DNA from: an uncultured Duganella sp.
Lineage (GTDB): Bacteria > Pseudomonadota > Gammaproteobacteria > Burkholderiales > Burkholderiaceae
DNA length: 58,553 nt
Direction of reading: 5' to 3'
Assembly: GCA_946482335.1 (NCBI GenBank)
Contig: CAMLRG010000005.1
Coordinates: 1-58,553 of the forward strand
Part shown: in pieces, positions 47,899 to 57,632 of the stretch
Layout of the letters: the number at the start of each line of letters is the position of its first letter
How positions within the stretch are numbered: the stretch's first letter is position 1
Program-made: the position numbers and the translations under genes
The notes under the pieces: generated by a model
The model's database searches: none
What the model was told of the DNA's origin: nothing
What the model saw: only the letters and a program-made list of their open reading frames with translations

Positions 47899-49131
47899 AT
47901 GGGCATTGGTATTGGCGGCAAGACAATGGAAGAGGCACTGGCATCCCTGTCGGACATGACGGCGGGCGCCACGCCGATCGGCAAGGACGAGCACCTGGCA
48001 CGCATCGAAAAGGCGCAAGCCTATATGCGCCAGCATGGCATCGCCGCTATTTATATCAATGCCGGTTCCAGCCTGCTCTACTTCACCGGCACCAGGTGGC
48101 ATCCGAGCGAACGCATGGTCGGCGCCATCCTGCCCGCCAGCGGCGCGGTGGAATACATCGCCCCCGCCTTTGAAGAAGATACCCTGAAAGATTTCATGCT
48201 GGTGCAAGGCGCCGTCAATTGCTGGCACGAGCACGAAAGCCCATACGCCCTGTTCATCGCAGTGCTGAAGAAGATGGGCATTGTGCCGAACGCCGCACAA
48301 GCGCCGCGTATCGGCATCGACGAAAGCGCAGCGTTCTTCATCTACGACGGCATTCGTCCGCTGGCCGAAGGCTATGCCCTGGAGAATGCGCGTCCGGTGA
48401 CGGCCCACTGCCGCACCCGCAAGTCGAAGGCCGAAATCGCCCTGATGCAGCGCGCCAAGGACATGACCATGGCCGTGCACATCGCCACCGCCAGCATCCT
48501 GCGCGAAGGCATCACCACCACCGAAGTGGCGGAATTCATCGACAAGGCGCACCGCAAGGTAGGCGCGCCGGCCGGCTCCTACTTCGTGATCGTGCTGTTC
48601 GGCGTGGCCAGCTCCTTCCCGCACGGCGTGTCCTATGTGCAGACGCTGAAGCAGGGCGACAACGTGCTGATCGACACCGGCTGCAAGCTGCACAACTATA
48701 TTTCCGACATCACCCGCACCTATGTCTATGGCGAACCGAGCGAACGCCAGCGTGCCGTGTGGAATGCGGAGAAGGCGGCCCAGCTGGCGGCTTTCGACGC
48801 GGCCCAGTTGGGCGTGCCCTGCGAGGAAGTGGACCAGGCCGCGCGCCGCTCCCTGCAGGCGGCCGGCTTCGGCCCGGAATACAAGCTGCCCGGCTTGCCG
48901 CACCGCACCGGCCACGGCATCGGCCTCGACATCCACGAGTGGCCATACCTGGTCGGCGGCGACAAGACCCCGCTCGACGTCGGCATGACCTTCTCCAACG
49001 AACCGATGATCGTGGTGCCGGGCGAATTCGGCGTGCGCCACGAAGACCACTTCTACATGGCGGAGGACGGCCCGCGCTGGTTCACCAAGCCGTCCCACTC
49101 CATCGACGACCCGTTCGGCCTGGCTGCCTGA
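47899..49131 (+). CDS. M24 family metallopeptidase (Xaa-Pro type)
   Basis: A 410-residue aminopeptidase of the pita-bread fold, likely cleaving Xaa-Pro bonds in the cytoplasm. A creatinase-like N-terminal domain occupies residues 1-165. The C-terminal catalytic domain carries the two-metal ligand set: Asp in LIDTGCKLHNYISDITRTY, His in HRTGHGIGLDIHE, Glu in MTFSNEPMI and Glu in GVRHEDHFY. The ATG at 47899 has AAGGAGG five bases upstream and is preferred over an ATG at 47872. No signal peptide is seen. Confidence 0.93.
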   Translation: MGIGIGGKTMEEALASLSDMTAGATPIGKDEHLARIEKAQAYMRQHGIAAIYINAGSSLLYFTGTRWHPSERMVGAILPASGAVEYIAPAFEEDTLKDFMLVQGAVNCWHEHESPYALFIAVLKKMGIVPNAAQAPRIGIDESAAFFIYDGIRPLAEGYALENARPVTAHCRTRKSKAEIALMQRAKDMTMAVHIATASILREGITTTEVAEFIDKAHRKVGAPAGSYFVIVLFGVASSFPHGVSYVQTLKQGDNVLIDTGCKLHNYISDITRTYVYGEPSERQRAVWNAEKAAQLAAFDAAQLGVPCEEVDQAARRSLQAAGFGPEYKLPGLPHRTGHGIGLDIHEWPYLVGGDKTPLDVGMTFSNEPMIVVPGEFGVRHEDHFYMAEDGPRWFTKPSHSIDDPFGLAA

Positions 49132-49137
49132 GCGGGC

Positions 49138-49998
49138 CTATTGCTGCCCCACAGCCGCCCCGGTAGCCGACGGCGGCAGCGTGCGCAGGTAGGCCACCAT
49201 GGCGGCCATGTCGCGATCGTTGATGTTGTGGTACCAGTCGAAGGCCATCGGCGGCCGGTAAGGCTGGCCATTGCGGTCCTTGCCGGTCCGGATGGCCGCC
49301 GCGATCTGGACGTCGCTCCAGTCGCGCAATCCCTCTGCGTGCGGCGTCAGGTTGCGCGCATAGCTTTCGCCCCACGGGCCCTTGAACGTCTGGCCGCCCG
49401 CCCCAACGCGCGCTTCCACCAGCGCGCCTTTTTCGTCGCGCGGCGTATGGCACTCCATGCAATGTCCGATCGTCACCAGGTAGCCGCCATAGGCTACCTT
49501 GTCCTTGGGCGAAGGTGCGCTGACCTTCTTCAGCGGCGGGCCGTAATTTGGCGGCAGGGGAATGTTGTAGACCGATTTCGGCACCGGGTTCGCCACTGCA
49601 GGCTGGGCGCGCAGGTACTTGATGGTTGCCGCCAGGTCGTCGTCGGACAGCGAACGGTAAAAGTGGATCGGCATTGGCGGGCCAACGACCGTGCCGTCGG
49701 GCCGGATGCCTTCGCGGATCGCCTTGCCCAGCTGGGCATCCGTCCACTTGCCGATGCCGGTTTCGCGGTCCGGCGTGATGTTGGAGGCATACGCTTTCAG
49801 CACGCCCAAGTCGAACTCAAAACCGCCGGCCATCCCTTTCGAGGCGACTACTGCGCCCTTTTCGTCACGTACCGCATGGCAGTTGGCGCAGGCCAGCACG
49901 CCCTCCACCAGGTACTTGCCCCTGACAAGCTTGGCGTCCGCCGCGGACGCATTGGCGGCAATCAGGCTGCAGGCAAGGACAATCCCTACTTTTCTCAT
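49138..49998 (-). CDS. diheme c-type cytochrome
   Basis: A 286-residue exported protein with signal peptide MRKVGIVLACSLIAANASA and two cytochrome c domains. The heme motifs are CANCH near residue 37 and CMECH near residue 183. Conserved sequence after each (NITPDRETGIG and NLTPHAEGL) resembles the cytochrome subunits of alcohol, aldehyde and gluconate dehydrogenases. No such dehydrogenase is adjacent. It may accept electrons from the IorAB-type hydroxylase at 4.6-7.2 kb, but nothing in the sequence shows this. Confidence 0.88.
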   Translation of the reverse strand: MRKVGIVLACSLIAANASAADAKLVRGKYLVEGVLACANCHAVRDEKGAVVASKGMAGGFEFDLGVLKAYASNITPDRETGIGKWTDAQLGKAIREGIRPDGTVVGPPMPIHFYRSLSDDDLAATIKYLRAQPAVANPVPKSVYNIPLPPNYGPPLKKVSAPSPKDKVAYGGYLVTIGHCMECHTPRDEKGALVEARVGAGGQTFKGPWGESYARNLTPHAEGLRDWSDVQIAAAIRTGKDRNGQPYRPPMAFDWYHNINDRDMAAMVAYLRTLPPSATGAAVGQQ

Positions 49999-50147
49999 CT
50001 TTACGCTCCAATATCAAAACATTCATGCTTACACACGAATGCAATATTGGAATGCAAATTAGATAACTTGTTTATTAAAAATATACTAAATTTTTCTTAA
50101 CCGGTCTGCGGCCCGCGCCGCCTGGGGCTGTGCTAAAGTCCGCAACG
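49999..50147. promoter_or_regulatory. AT-rich divergent spacer with direct repeats
   Basis: Separates the diheme cytochrome and small CxxC membrane genes. GAATGCAA occurs twice (50037-50044 and 50050-50057, 13-bp period), and CCAATAT near 50008 pairs with ATATTGG near 50050. It is much more AT-rich than its surroundings and probably holds the cytochrome promoter and a regulator site. Confidence 0.4.
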
Positions 50148-50441
50148 ATGAAAATACTGTTCCTGTTGTTTGGCGTGCTGCTGGTGGCCGCACTCGTGAC
50201 TGACCGCTTGCGGCAATGGCGCGGTGGCAGGCGCAATGCGCAGCACCAGTGCGCGCTGTGCGCTGCCGAAATCCGATGGCATAACGCGGAGACGCTGTCG
50301 CTCGCCAGTGGCGGCGGCGCGAAGATGCGGGTGTGCCAGCGCTGCCACGCACGCCACTACAGATTGAAGTGGACTGCCGTGCTGGCGATCGCGCTGGCTT
50401 TTGCAGGCGTGGCGTTTATGCTCGCTTGGACACCAGGGTAA
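50148..50441 (+). CDS. small membrane protein with two CxxC motifs
   Basis: A 97-residue protein: a transmembrane helix near residues 3-17 (ILFLLFGVLLVAALV), a hydrophilic part with CALC and CQRC that could bind zinc or a metal centre, and a second helix near residues 75-93. The two CxxC pairs are about 30 residues apart, as in a rubredoxin-like knuckle. No family was recognised. The ATG at 50148 is chosen over one at 50130 because the signal-like start is cleaner. The last 26 bases overlap paaZ on the other strand. Confidence 0.6.
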   Translation: MKILFLLFGVLLVAALVTDRLRQWRGGRRNAQHQCALCAAEIRWHNAETLSLASGGGAKMRVCQRCHARHYRLKWTAVLAIALAFAGVAFMLAWTPG

Positions 50442-52461
50442 GGATGTCGTAGCTCGCCACCAGTTCATCGTTCTGGTTGGTGACTTGCACGTCCCAGGCG
50501 ACGACGCCCTGTCCGCGGCCCTTGTCGTCGGTACGGTTGCGGTCCACCTTGCGCTTGCAGGTCAGGCGCGCCCGGATGGTGTCGCCGATCGCCACCGGCG
50601 TGATGAAACGCAGGTTGTCCAGCCCGTAGTTGGCCAGCACCGGACCCGGCGCCGGCGAGACGAACAGGCCGGCCGCCGCCGACAGCACGAAGTAGCCGTG
50701 GGCGATGCGCTTGCCGAACTGGGTATCCCTGGCGGCGATATCGTCGAAGTGCATGTAGAAATAATCGCCCGAGATGCCGCCGAAGTTGACGATGTCGGCT
50801 TCGCTCACGGTGCGGCGGTGCGTCAGCAGCGAGTCGCCGATCTGCAGGTCTTCGAAGCACTTGCGGAACGGGTGCACGTCGCTTTCCTTGACGGCGCCGC
50901 CGCGCACGTACTCGCCGGTGATGGCACTCAGCATGGTGGGCGACCCTTGCACGGCGGCGCGCTGCAGGAAGTGGCGCACGGCGCGGATACCGCCCAGTTC
51001 CTCGCCGCCGCCGGCGCGGCCCGGGCCGCCGTGTTTCAGCTGCGGCAGCGGCGAACCGTGGCCGGTGGAATCAACCGACGCTTCGCGGTCCAGCACGTGC
51101 ACGCGGCCGTGCGAGGCGGCGGCAATCGGCACCGCGTAAGCGGCAGTGGCGGGATCCTTGGTCACCAGCGTCGACACCAGCGAACCCTTACCGCGCGCTG
51201 CCAGTTCCAGCGCTTCGTCGATCGAGTCGTAGGTCATCATGGTGCTGACCGGGCCGAAGGCTTCCACATCGTGCACCGCATCGTTGCGCAGCGCATCGCG
51301 GCACAGCAGCAGGGTTGGCGCGAAGAAGGCGCCGTGTTCGACGCCTTCGCCCACCAGTTTCAGCGCGCCGGCGCCGCCGAACAGGATTTCATTGCCTTGC
51401 GCCAGCTGGGCCACGCGCTCGGCCACGTCGCGCTGCTGGTCCTTCGACGCCAGCGCGCCCATGCGCACCCCTTCCACCGAAGGGTCGCCCACCACCACCT
51501 TTGCCAGGCGCTCGCGCAGCCTCTCCGCCACCGCGTCGGCATGCTGGCGCGGCACGATGATGCGGCGCACGGCGGTGCATTTCTGGCCGGCCTTGGTCGT
51601 CATTTCACGCTGCACTTCCTTCACGAACAGGTCGAACTCCGGGTCGTCCGGCGTCACGTCCGGCGCCAGGATGGCGCAGTTCAGCGAGTCCGCTTCGGCG
51701 GTGAACGGCACCGAATGGGCGATCAGGTTGCGGTTGGCGCGCAGCTTGGCCGCGGTATCGGCGGAGCCGGTGAAGGTCACCGCGTCGGCGCCGCCCAGGC
51801 GGTCCAGCAGGTCGCCGGTGCTGCCGATCACCAGCTGCAGCGCGCCTTCCGGCAGCAGGCCGGAATCGTTGATCATGCGGACCAGGGCTTCGGTCAGGTA
51901 GGAAGTCGCGGTGGCAGGCTTGCCAATGCACGGCATGGCAGCCAGGAAGGATGGCGCGAACTTTTCCAGCAAGCCCCAGATCGGGAAGTTGAAGGCGTTG
52001 ATATGCACCGCGATGCCGCCGCGCGGCACCAGGATGTGGGTGCCGGAAAAGCCGCCACGCTTGCCCAGCGCCATGGCCGGGCCTTCATGCAGCACGTTCG
52101 ACGACGGCAGCTCGCGGCTGCCCATGCTGGCGTAGGCGAACAGGGTGCCGATGCCGCCTTCCACGTCGACCCAGCTGTCCGGACGGGTGGCGCCGGTCAG
52201 GTGGGAAATGGCATACAGTTCTTCCTTGCGCTCCATCAGGTACATCGCCAATGCCTTCAGGCGCTGGGCGCGGGTCTGGAAGTCCAGCTTCATCAGGGCC
52301 GGGATGCCGGTCTTGCGACCGTAATGCACGGCTTCCGCGAAGTCCAGCTGCTCGGCGTGGGTGTGGAAGATGACGCGGTTGTCCAGGGCGCTGTGCAGCG
52401 CGCTGGCCGCCTCCTTGCCTTGCCAGCGGCCGCCGATGAAGCTTTGCAGGGTGTGTACCAT
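50416..52461 (-). CDS. paaZ: bifunctional oxepin-CoA hydrolase / semialdehyde dehydrogenase
   Basis: A 681-residue two-domain enzyme of phenylacetate degradation. The N-terminal aldehyde dehydrogenase (about residues 1-520) has catalytic Cys in AGQKCTAVRR and Glu in FTAEADSLN, and oxidises 3-oxo-5,6-dehydrosuberyl-CoA semialdehyde. The C-terminal MaoC-like hydratase (about 530-681, FGGISGDYFYMH) opens the oxepin ring. Both activities are consistent with the motifs. The ATG at 52461 has GGAGA upstream. It is the last gene of the paa run in this window. Confidence 0.96.
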   Translation of the reverse strand: MVHTLQSFIGGRWQGKEAASALHSALDNRVIFHTHAEQLDFAEAVHYGRKTGIPALMKLDFQTRAQRLKALAMYLMERKEELYAISHLTGATRPDSWVDVEGGIGTLFAYASMGSRELPSSNVLHEGPAMALGKRGGFSGTHILVPRGGIAVHINAFNFPIWGLLEKFAPSFLAAMPCIGKPATATSYLTEALVRMINDSGLLPEGALQLVIGSTGDLLDRLGGADAVTFTGSADTAAKLRANRNLIAHSVPFTAEADSLNCAILAPDVTPDDPEFDLFVKEVQREMTTKAGQKCTAVRRIIVPRQHADAVAERLRERLAKVVVGDPSVEGVRMGALASKDQQRDVAERVAQLAQGNEILFGGAGALKLVGEGVEHGAFFAPTLLLCRDALRNDAVHDVEAFGPVSTMMTYDSIDEALELAARGKGSLVSTLVTKDPATAAYAVPIAAASHGRVHVLDREASVDSTGHGSPLPQLKHGGPGRAGGGEELGGIRAVRHFLQRAAVQGSPTMLSAITGEYVRGGAVKESDVHPFRKCFEDLQIGDSLLTHRRTVSEADIVNFGGISGDYFYMHFDDIAARDTQFGKRIAHGYFVLSAAAGLFVSPAPGPVLANYGLDNLRFITPVAIGDTIRARLTCKRKVDRNRTDDKGRGQGVVAWDVQVTNQNDELVASYDILTLVSKRA

Positions 52462-52474
52462 TTGTAGTCTCCGA

Positions 52475-53092
52475 TTACTGTTGTTTGTCGAACGCTTGCT
52501 TGTGCAGGTGCATCGGCAGCGAAGTGTCCCATTGCATGCGCTGGCGGCCGGGCGCGGCCTCGGTGTCGGGCTGGCACTCGATCATGGTCTCCATGGAGCG
52601 CACCGCCAGCTCGTGGTACTGGCCGGTGCCCGACGTCTTCCACGCCAGTTCGCTGTCGCTGACCTGGCGGATGATCCTGGCCGGCGCACCCACCACCATG
52701 CTGCGCGGCGGGATCTCCATGCCGGCCTTGACGAAGGCAGCCGCGCCGACGATGCTCTCGGCGCCGACTACCGCGTTATCCATCACCACGGCATTCATGC
52801 CGACCAGGGCGTTGCGGCCGATGCGGCAGCCGTGCAGCACGGCGCCGTGGCCGATATGGCCATCCTGCCCGACCACCGTGTCGCCGCCGGGGAAGCCGTG
52901 CATCACGCAGGTATCCTGCACGTTGGCGCCCTCCTCCAGGATCAGGCGCCCGAAGTCGCCGCGCAGCGAGGCCAGAGGCGCCACATAGCAGCGCGGGCCG
53001 ACGATCACGTCGCCGATCAGTACCGCGGTCGGGTGCACATAAGCGCTCGGGTGCACCACCGGGCGCACGCCATTGATTTCGTAGCAAGGCAT
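52475..53092 (-). CDS. paaY: phenylacetate degradation protein PaaY, hexapeptide-repeat thioesterase
   Basis: A 205-residue left-handed beta-helix protein of the gamma-carbonic anhydrase-like family. PaaY hydrolyses stray CoA esters during phenylacetate breakdown. The hexapeptide pattern is visible in [28 protein letters not shown] and [22 protein letters not shown] sequence, with the paired His of the metal site in HGFPGG and [10 protein letters not shown]. The C-terminal tail is basic and Gln-rich. The ATG at 53092 begins MPCYEINGV, the family start; an upstream ATG reading is less likely. Confidence 0.93.
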   Translation of the reverse strand: MPCYEINGVRPVVHPSAYVHPTAVLIGDVIVGPRCYVAPLASLRGDFGRLILEEGANVQDTCVMHGFPGGDTVVGQDGHIGHGAVLHGCRIGRNALVGMNAVVMDNAVVGAESIVGAAAFVKAGMEIPPRSMVVGAPARIIRQVSDSELAWKTSGTGQYHELAVRSMETMIECQPDTEAAPGRQRMQWDTSLPMHLHKQAFDKQQ

Positions 53093-53094
53093 GG

Positions 53095-54309
53095 TCAGCC
53101 CCGTTCGCAACGTTCAATGACCAGCGCGATGCCCTGGCCGACGCCGATGCACATGGTGCACAGCGCATAGCGGCCGCCAATGCGCTCCAGCTGGTTCAGC
53201 GCCGTCGTCACCAGGCGTGCGCCCGATGCGCCCAGCGGGTGGCCGATGGCGATGGCGCCGCCATTGGGGTTGACGCGGGCATCGTCGTCCGCCAGCCCGA
53301 GATCGCGCGTCACGGCCAGGCCTTGCGCGGCGAAGGCTTCGTTCAGTTCGATCACGTCCATTTGGCCGATGCTCAGGCCCAGTTGGGCCAGCAGCTTCTT
53401 GCTGGCCGGAGAAGGGCCGAAACCCATGATGCGCGGCGCCAGCCCCGCGGTCGCCATGCCCAGCACCTTGGCGCGCGGCTTCAGGCCGAACCTGTCGACG
53501 GCGGCGGCCGATGCCAGCAGCAGCGCGCAGGCGCCGTCGTTGACGCCCGATGCATTGCCGGCGGTGACAGTACCGTCCGGCTTGACCACCCCTTTCAGCT
53601 TGGCCAGCGCCTCCAGCGTGGTGTCGGGGCGCGGATGTTCGTCGGTATCGACCACCTTGGCCTCGCCTTTTCTCTGGGCGATGGTGACCGGCACGATCTC
53701 GCCCTTGAAAAAGCCCGCCGCGTGGGCAGCGGCCCAGCGCTGCTGGCTGCGGATGGCAAAGGCATCCTGGTCGGCACGCGCCACGGCCCATTGCTCGGCC
53801 ACGTTCTCCGCCGTCTCCGGCATGGAATCGATGCCGTATTGCGCCTTCATCAGCGGGTTGACGAAACGCCAGCCGATGGTGGTGTCCTCGATTTTCGCGC
53901 TGCGCGAAAAGGCGCTGTCGGCCTTGCCCATGACGAAGGGCGCGCGGGTCATGCTTTCCACGCCGCCGGCGATCACCAGCTGCGCTTCGCCGGACTTGAT
54001 GGCCCGCGCCGCAGTGCCCACCGCGTCGAGCGACGAGCCGCACAGGCGGTTGATGGTATTGCCCGGCACTTCCACCGGCAAGCCGGCCAGCAGGCCCGCC
54101 ATGCGGCCCACGTTGCGGTTGTCCTCGCCGGCGCCGTTGGCGCAGCCATAGTAGACGTCGTCGACCTGCTTCCAGTCCACGGCAGGGTTGCGCGCCATCA
54201 GGGCGGCGATCGGGATCGCCGCCAGGTCGTCGGCGCGCACGCCTGCCAGGGCGCCGCCGTAGCGGCCGAAAGGGGTGCGAACGGCGTCGCAGATGAATGC
54301 TTCGGTCAT
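53095..54309 (-). CDS. paaJ: 3-oxoadipyl-CoA thiolase
   Basis: A 404-residue thiolase that cleaves 3-oxoadipyl-CoA to succinyl-CoA and acetyl-CoA, the last step shared by phenylacetate and beta-ketoadipate routes (also called pcaF). The catalytic Cys is in [10 protein letters not shown] near residue 92, His in [10 protein letters not shown], and the second Cys in [17 protein letters not shown] is the fourth motif. The ATG at 54309 has AAGGA upstream. It sits 1 nt after the paaK stop and 2 nt before paaY. Confidence 0.95.
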   Translation of the reverse strand: MTEAFICDAVRTPFGRYGGALAGVRADDLAAIPIAALMARNPAVDWKQVDDVYYGCANGAGEDNRNVGRMAGLLAGLPVEVPGNTINRLCGSSLDAVGTAARAIKSGEAQLVIAGGVESMTRAPFVMGKADSAFSRSAKIEDTTIGWRFVNPLMKAQYGIDSMPETAENVAEQWAVARADQDAFAIRSQQRWAAAHAAGFFKGEIVPVTIAQRKGEAKVVDTDEHPRPDTTLEALAKLKGVVKPDGTVTAGNASGVNDGACALLLASAAAVDRFGLKPRAKVLGMATAGLAPRIMGFGPSPASKKLLAQLGLSIGQMDVIELNEAFAAQGLAVTRDLGLADDDARVNPNGGAIAIGHPLGASGARLVTTALNQLERIGGRYALCTMCIGVGQGIALVIERCERG

Positions 54310-54310
54310 A

Positions 54311-55621
54311 TTATTCCTTTGGTCGTTTGTCGATGACGCGTTTGGCTTTACCGGTCGCGGTGCGCTCGATGCCGCCCACGCCGAGCAGGGTGACGGTGGT
54401 GCTCACGCCGACATTGGTCTTGATGCGCTGCTCCAGTTCGCGCGCCACGTCGCCGGCGTCGGCGCGTGCCAGGCCGGCACGCAGCTCCACCAGCACTTCC
54501 AGCTTGTCCAGGTGGCCGTCGCGGTTCACCACCAGCTGGTATTGCGGCTCGAGCCTGGGCAGCTTGCAGATCTGTTCCTCGATCTGGGTCGGGAACACGT
54601 TCACGCCACGGATGATCAGCATGTCGTCCGAGCGGCCGGTAATCTTGCCGATGCGGCGCATGGCGCGCGAGGTCGGCGGCAGCAGGCGCGTCAGGTCGCG
54701 GGTGCGGTAGCGCACCACCGGCATGGCTTCCTTGCTGAGGGAGGTGAACACCAGCTCGCCCTCCTCGCCGTCGGGCAGCACTTCGCCCGTTTCCGGATCG
54801 ATGATCTCCGGGTAGAAATGGTCTTCCCATATCACCGGGCCGTCCTTCGATTCGATGCATTCGCTGGCCACGCCCGGGCCGATCACTTCCGACAAACCGT
54901 AGATGTCCACCGCGTCGATGCCGGCGCGCTGCTCGATCTCGGCGCGCATGGCGTTGGTCCAGGGCTCGGCGCCGAAAATGCCGACCTGCAGCGAGGATTT
55001 CGCGCAATCGAGGCCCTGGCGCTGGAATTCCTCGACGATGTTGAGCATGTAGGATGGCGTGACCATGATGATCGAAGGCTTGAAGTCCTGGATCAGCTGC
55101 ACCTGCTTTTCGGTCTGGCCGCCTGACATGGGGATCACGGTGCAGCCCAGCCGCTCGGCGCCATAATGCGCGCCGAGACCGCCGGTGAACAGGCCGTAGC
55201 CGTAAGAGACGTGCACCATGTCCCCCGCACGGCCGCCGGCGGCGCGGATGGAGCGGGCCACCACATCGGCCCACATATCGACGTCGCGCTGGGTATAACC
55301 GACCACGGTCGGCTTGCCGGTGGTGCCACTGGAAGCGTGCACGCGCACAACCTTCTCGCGCGGCACGGCGAACAGGCCGAAGGGGTAATTGTCGCGCAGT
55401 GTTTTCTTGTCCGTGAACGGGAATTTCGCCAGGTCGGCCAGGGTTTTCAGGTCGTCGGGATGCACGCCCTTGGCCTCGAAGGCATCGCGGTAATGCTTGA
55501 CGTTGTCGTAGGCGTGCCTGAGCGACCATTTCAGGCGCTCAAGCTGCAAGGCTTGCAGTTCATCGCGGCTGGCGCGTTCGATCGGTTCCAGCTCTTGCGG
55601 TGCGGGGATGCGTTGGACCAT
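54311..55621 (-). CDS. paaK: phenylacetate-CoA ligase
   Basis: A 436-residue adenylate-forming enzyme that makes phenylacetyl-CoA, the entry step of the aerobic pathway. The P-loop-like motif HASSGTTGKPTVVGYT is near residue 95, the aromatic pocket residues near MVHVSYGYGLFTGGLGAHYG, and the C-terminal lid with GVNVFPTQIEEQI. The start at 55621 has GGAGG at the proper distance. It lies after paaI in the minus-strand order. Confidence 0.96.
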   Translation of the reverse strand: MVQRIPAPQELEPIERASRDELQALQLERLKWSLRHAYDNVKHYRDAFEAKGVHPDDLKTLADLAKFPFTDKKTLRDNYPFGLFAVPREKVVRVHASSGTTGKPTVVGYTQRDVDMWADVVARSIRAAGGRAGDMVHVSYGYGLFTGGLGAHYGAERLGCTVIPMSGGQTEKQVQLIQDFKPSIIMVTPSYMLNIVEEFQRQGLDCAKSSLQVGIFGAEPWTNAMRAEIEQRAGIDAVDIYGLSEVIGPGVASECIESKDGPVIWEDHFYPEIIDPETGEVLPDGEEGELVFTSLSKEAMPVVRYRTRDLTRLLPPTSRAMRRIGKITGRSDDMLIIRGVNVFPTQIEEQICKLPRLEPQYQLVVNRDGHLDKLEVLVELRAGLARADAGDVARELEQRIKTNVGVSTTVTLLGVGGIERTATGKAKRVIDKRPKE

Positions 55622-55637
55622 CAGGGTATTACCTCCA

Positions 55638-56084
55638 TCAGCTATGCGTGGGAACCACCTCTCCTGCCACGCGGTGCGATTTGCCGCGGAAGGTGGCGAT
55701 CATCCTGCCCTCCTGGTTGCGGACGGTGACATCGTAGATGCCGGTCTTGCCGACCAGCGTCTGCTCGACCGCTTCGGCCGTCAGCACGTCATCCATCCGC
55801 CCGGGGGCCAGGTAGTCGATCGTGCAGCCCGCGCCTACCGTCGTGTGGTTATGGCTGTTGCACGCGAATGCGAAAGCGCTGTCCGCCAACGCAAAAATGA
55901 AGCCGCCGTGGCATGTCTGGTGCCCGTTCAGCATATCGCTGCGCACCGGCATGGTCATGCGCGCATAGCCGGGACGGATTTCCACCAGCTTCATCCCCAG
56001 CGCCTGGCTGGCGGCGTCGCGCGCGAACATGGCCGCGCCGGCCGCTTCGGCCAGGGCCTGCGGGTTCTTCGTCGGGTTATGCAT
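55638..56084 (-). CDS. paaI: PaaI hotdog-fold thioesterase
   Basis: A 148-residue acyl-CoA thioesterase that rescues dead-end ring-hydroxylated phenylacetyl-CoA. The hotdog signature is QTCHGGFIFALADSAFAFACNS, with the Asp of DSAFAF in the active site. The ATG at 56084 (MHNPTKNPQALA) has AGGA five bases upstream. It overlaps the end of paaH by 8 nt, which supports translational coupling. Confidence 0.94.
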   Translation of the reverse strand: MHNPTKNPQALAEAAGAAMFARDAASQALGMKLVEIRPGYARMTMPVRSDMLNGHQTCHGGFIFALADSAFAFACNSHNHTTVGAGCTIDYLAPGRMDDVLTAEAVEQTLVGKTGIYDVTVRNQEGRMIATFRGKSHRVAGEVVPTHS

Positions 56085-57630
56085 GGATCCTGGCCCCTCT
56101 TTGTTCGCGGCGGCGCAGCAGCGGCGACACGCGGTAGCGGTCTTCGCCGTAGCTCGCGGCCAGGTTCGCCAGCACCGCGACGATGTGGCGCACGCCGACC
56201 ATGTCGGCCCAGGCCAGCGGCCCGCGCGGATAGTTGACGCCTTTTTGCATCGCCACGTCCGCTGCCTGGGCACTGCACACGCCCTGGTGCACGGCGTCGG
56301 CCGCTTCGTTGGCCAGCATGGCGACGGTGCGCATCACGGCCAGGCCCGGCACGTCGTCCAGCCGCGTCACGGTGAAGCCGGCGGCCTGGAACATGCCGAT
56401 TGCCGCCGCCATCGCGCGCGGCTTGCACTGGTCGGCGCAGGCGATGGCGATGCGCGGCGACGTGGCATAGTCGAACACCAGGTCGTACACCACCGTGTCT
56501 TCATGCTTGTCGTCGCGCGCGCGCTGGGTGGCGCTGCGGCCGTCGGTCAGGTAGATGGCGGCGCCGTTGCAATGGAAGGCCGGCGCTTCGTGCGAGCGGT
56601 GGCCTTCGGCGGAATTGCGCTGGGTGACGGTGGCGCCGCGTGCTTTGAGGCGCTCGATGATCGCGGTCGCCACGGCGGTGTGGGCGCCCGGCTCAAAGCT
56701 GTAGCCGATGTATTCCGGCAGCGGCTGCGGCGCTTCCGCGCGCGGCTGCGGTGCTGCGGCGCCTTCGCCGTAGTCGTAAAAACCGCGGCCGGACTTGCGG
56801 CCGAGGAAGCCGGCGTTGACCATTTCCTGCTGCAGCACGGAGGGCGTGAAGCGCGGGTCGTTGTAGTAGGCGCGGAACACGGACTCGGTGACGGAATAGT
56901 TCACGTCATGGCCGATCAGGTCCATCAATTCGAATGGCCCCATGCGGAAGCCGCCCGCTTCGCGCATCACGGCGTCGATGGTGGCGGCATCGGCCGCCTG
57001 TTCGTTCAGCAGACGCCAGCCCTCCGCGTAGTAGGGGCGCGCCACGCGGTTGACGATGAAGCCGGGCGTGGACTTGGCGTGTACCGGATGCTTGCCCCAG
57101 GCGATGGCGGTGTCGTACAGCGTTTCCGCCACGGTGCTGTCGGTGGCCAGGCCGCTGATCACCTCGACCAGCGCCATCAGCGGTACCGGATTGAAGAAGT
57201 GCATGCCGGCCAGGCGCTGCGGCTTGCGCAGCCCGGCTGCGATGGCGGTGACGGAAATGGAAGAAGTGTTGGTGGCCAGGATGGCGTCTTCGGCGACGAT
57301 GCCTTCCAGGTCGGCGAACAGCTTGCGCTTGACGTCCAGGTTTTCGACGATGGCCTCGACCACCAGGCGGGCATCGGCCACGCCGGCCAGCGCGGACACC
57401 GCATGCAGGCGGCCGCGCGCAGCCTGCGCGGCGGCGGCATCCATCTTGCCCTTTTCCACCAGCTTGCCGTACACCTTGCCGATATCGGCGATGGCCTTGT
57501 CCACCGCTTCGGCGCGGGTGTCGAACAGTTTGACCGTGTAGCCCGATGCCGCAGCCACCTGCGCAATCCCGGAACCCATCGCCCCGCTGCCGATGACGGC
57601 AACGACACTGTCTTTCGCCAGAGCGGCCAT
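56077..57630 (-). CDS. paaH: 3-hydroxyadipyl-CoA dehydrogenase
   Basis: A 517-residue NAD-dependent dehydrogenase that makes 3-oxoadipyl-CoA. The Rossmann start is VAVIGSGAMGSGIAQVAAASG; the catalytic His lies in AGMHFFNPVPLM; two C-terminal dehydrogenase domains follow (HPVHAKSTPGFIVNRV and a second, degenerate copy), so it is the longer PaaH form. The ATG at 57630 is preferred over one at 57636 because AAGGAG then has 7-nt spacing. It lies 2 nt after the paaG stop. Confidence 0.94.
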   Translation of the reverse strand: MAALAKDSVVAVIGSGAMGSGIAQVAAASGYTVKLFDTRAEAVDKAIADIGKVYGKLVEKGKMDAAAAQAARGRLHAVSALAGVADARLVVEAIVENLDVKRKLFADLEGIVAEDAILATNTSSISVTAIAAGLRKPQRLAGMHFFNPVPLMALVEVISGLATDSTVAETLYDTAIAWGKHPVHAKSTPGFIVNRVARPYYAEGWRLLNEQAADAATIDAVMREAGGFRMGPFELMDLIGHDVNYSVTESVFRAYYNDPRFTPSVLQQEMVNAGFLGRKSGRGFYDYGEGAAAPQPRAEAPQPLPEYIGYSFEPGAHTAVATAIIERLKARGATVTQRNSAEGHRSHEAPAFHCNGAAIYLTDGRSATQRARDDKHEDTVVYDLVFDYATSPRIAIACADQCKPRAMAAAIGMFQAAGFTVTRLDDVPGLAVMRTVAMLANEAADAVHQGVCSAQAADVAMQKGVNYPRGPLAWADMVGVRHIVAVLANLAASYGEDRYRVSPLLRRREQRGARIHA

Positions 57631-57632
57631 GT

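Noticed and set aside
50401..52467. 688-residue plus-strand frame opposite paaZ
   Set aside because: Antisense shadow; paaZ motifs on the other strand are unambiguous.
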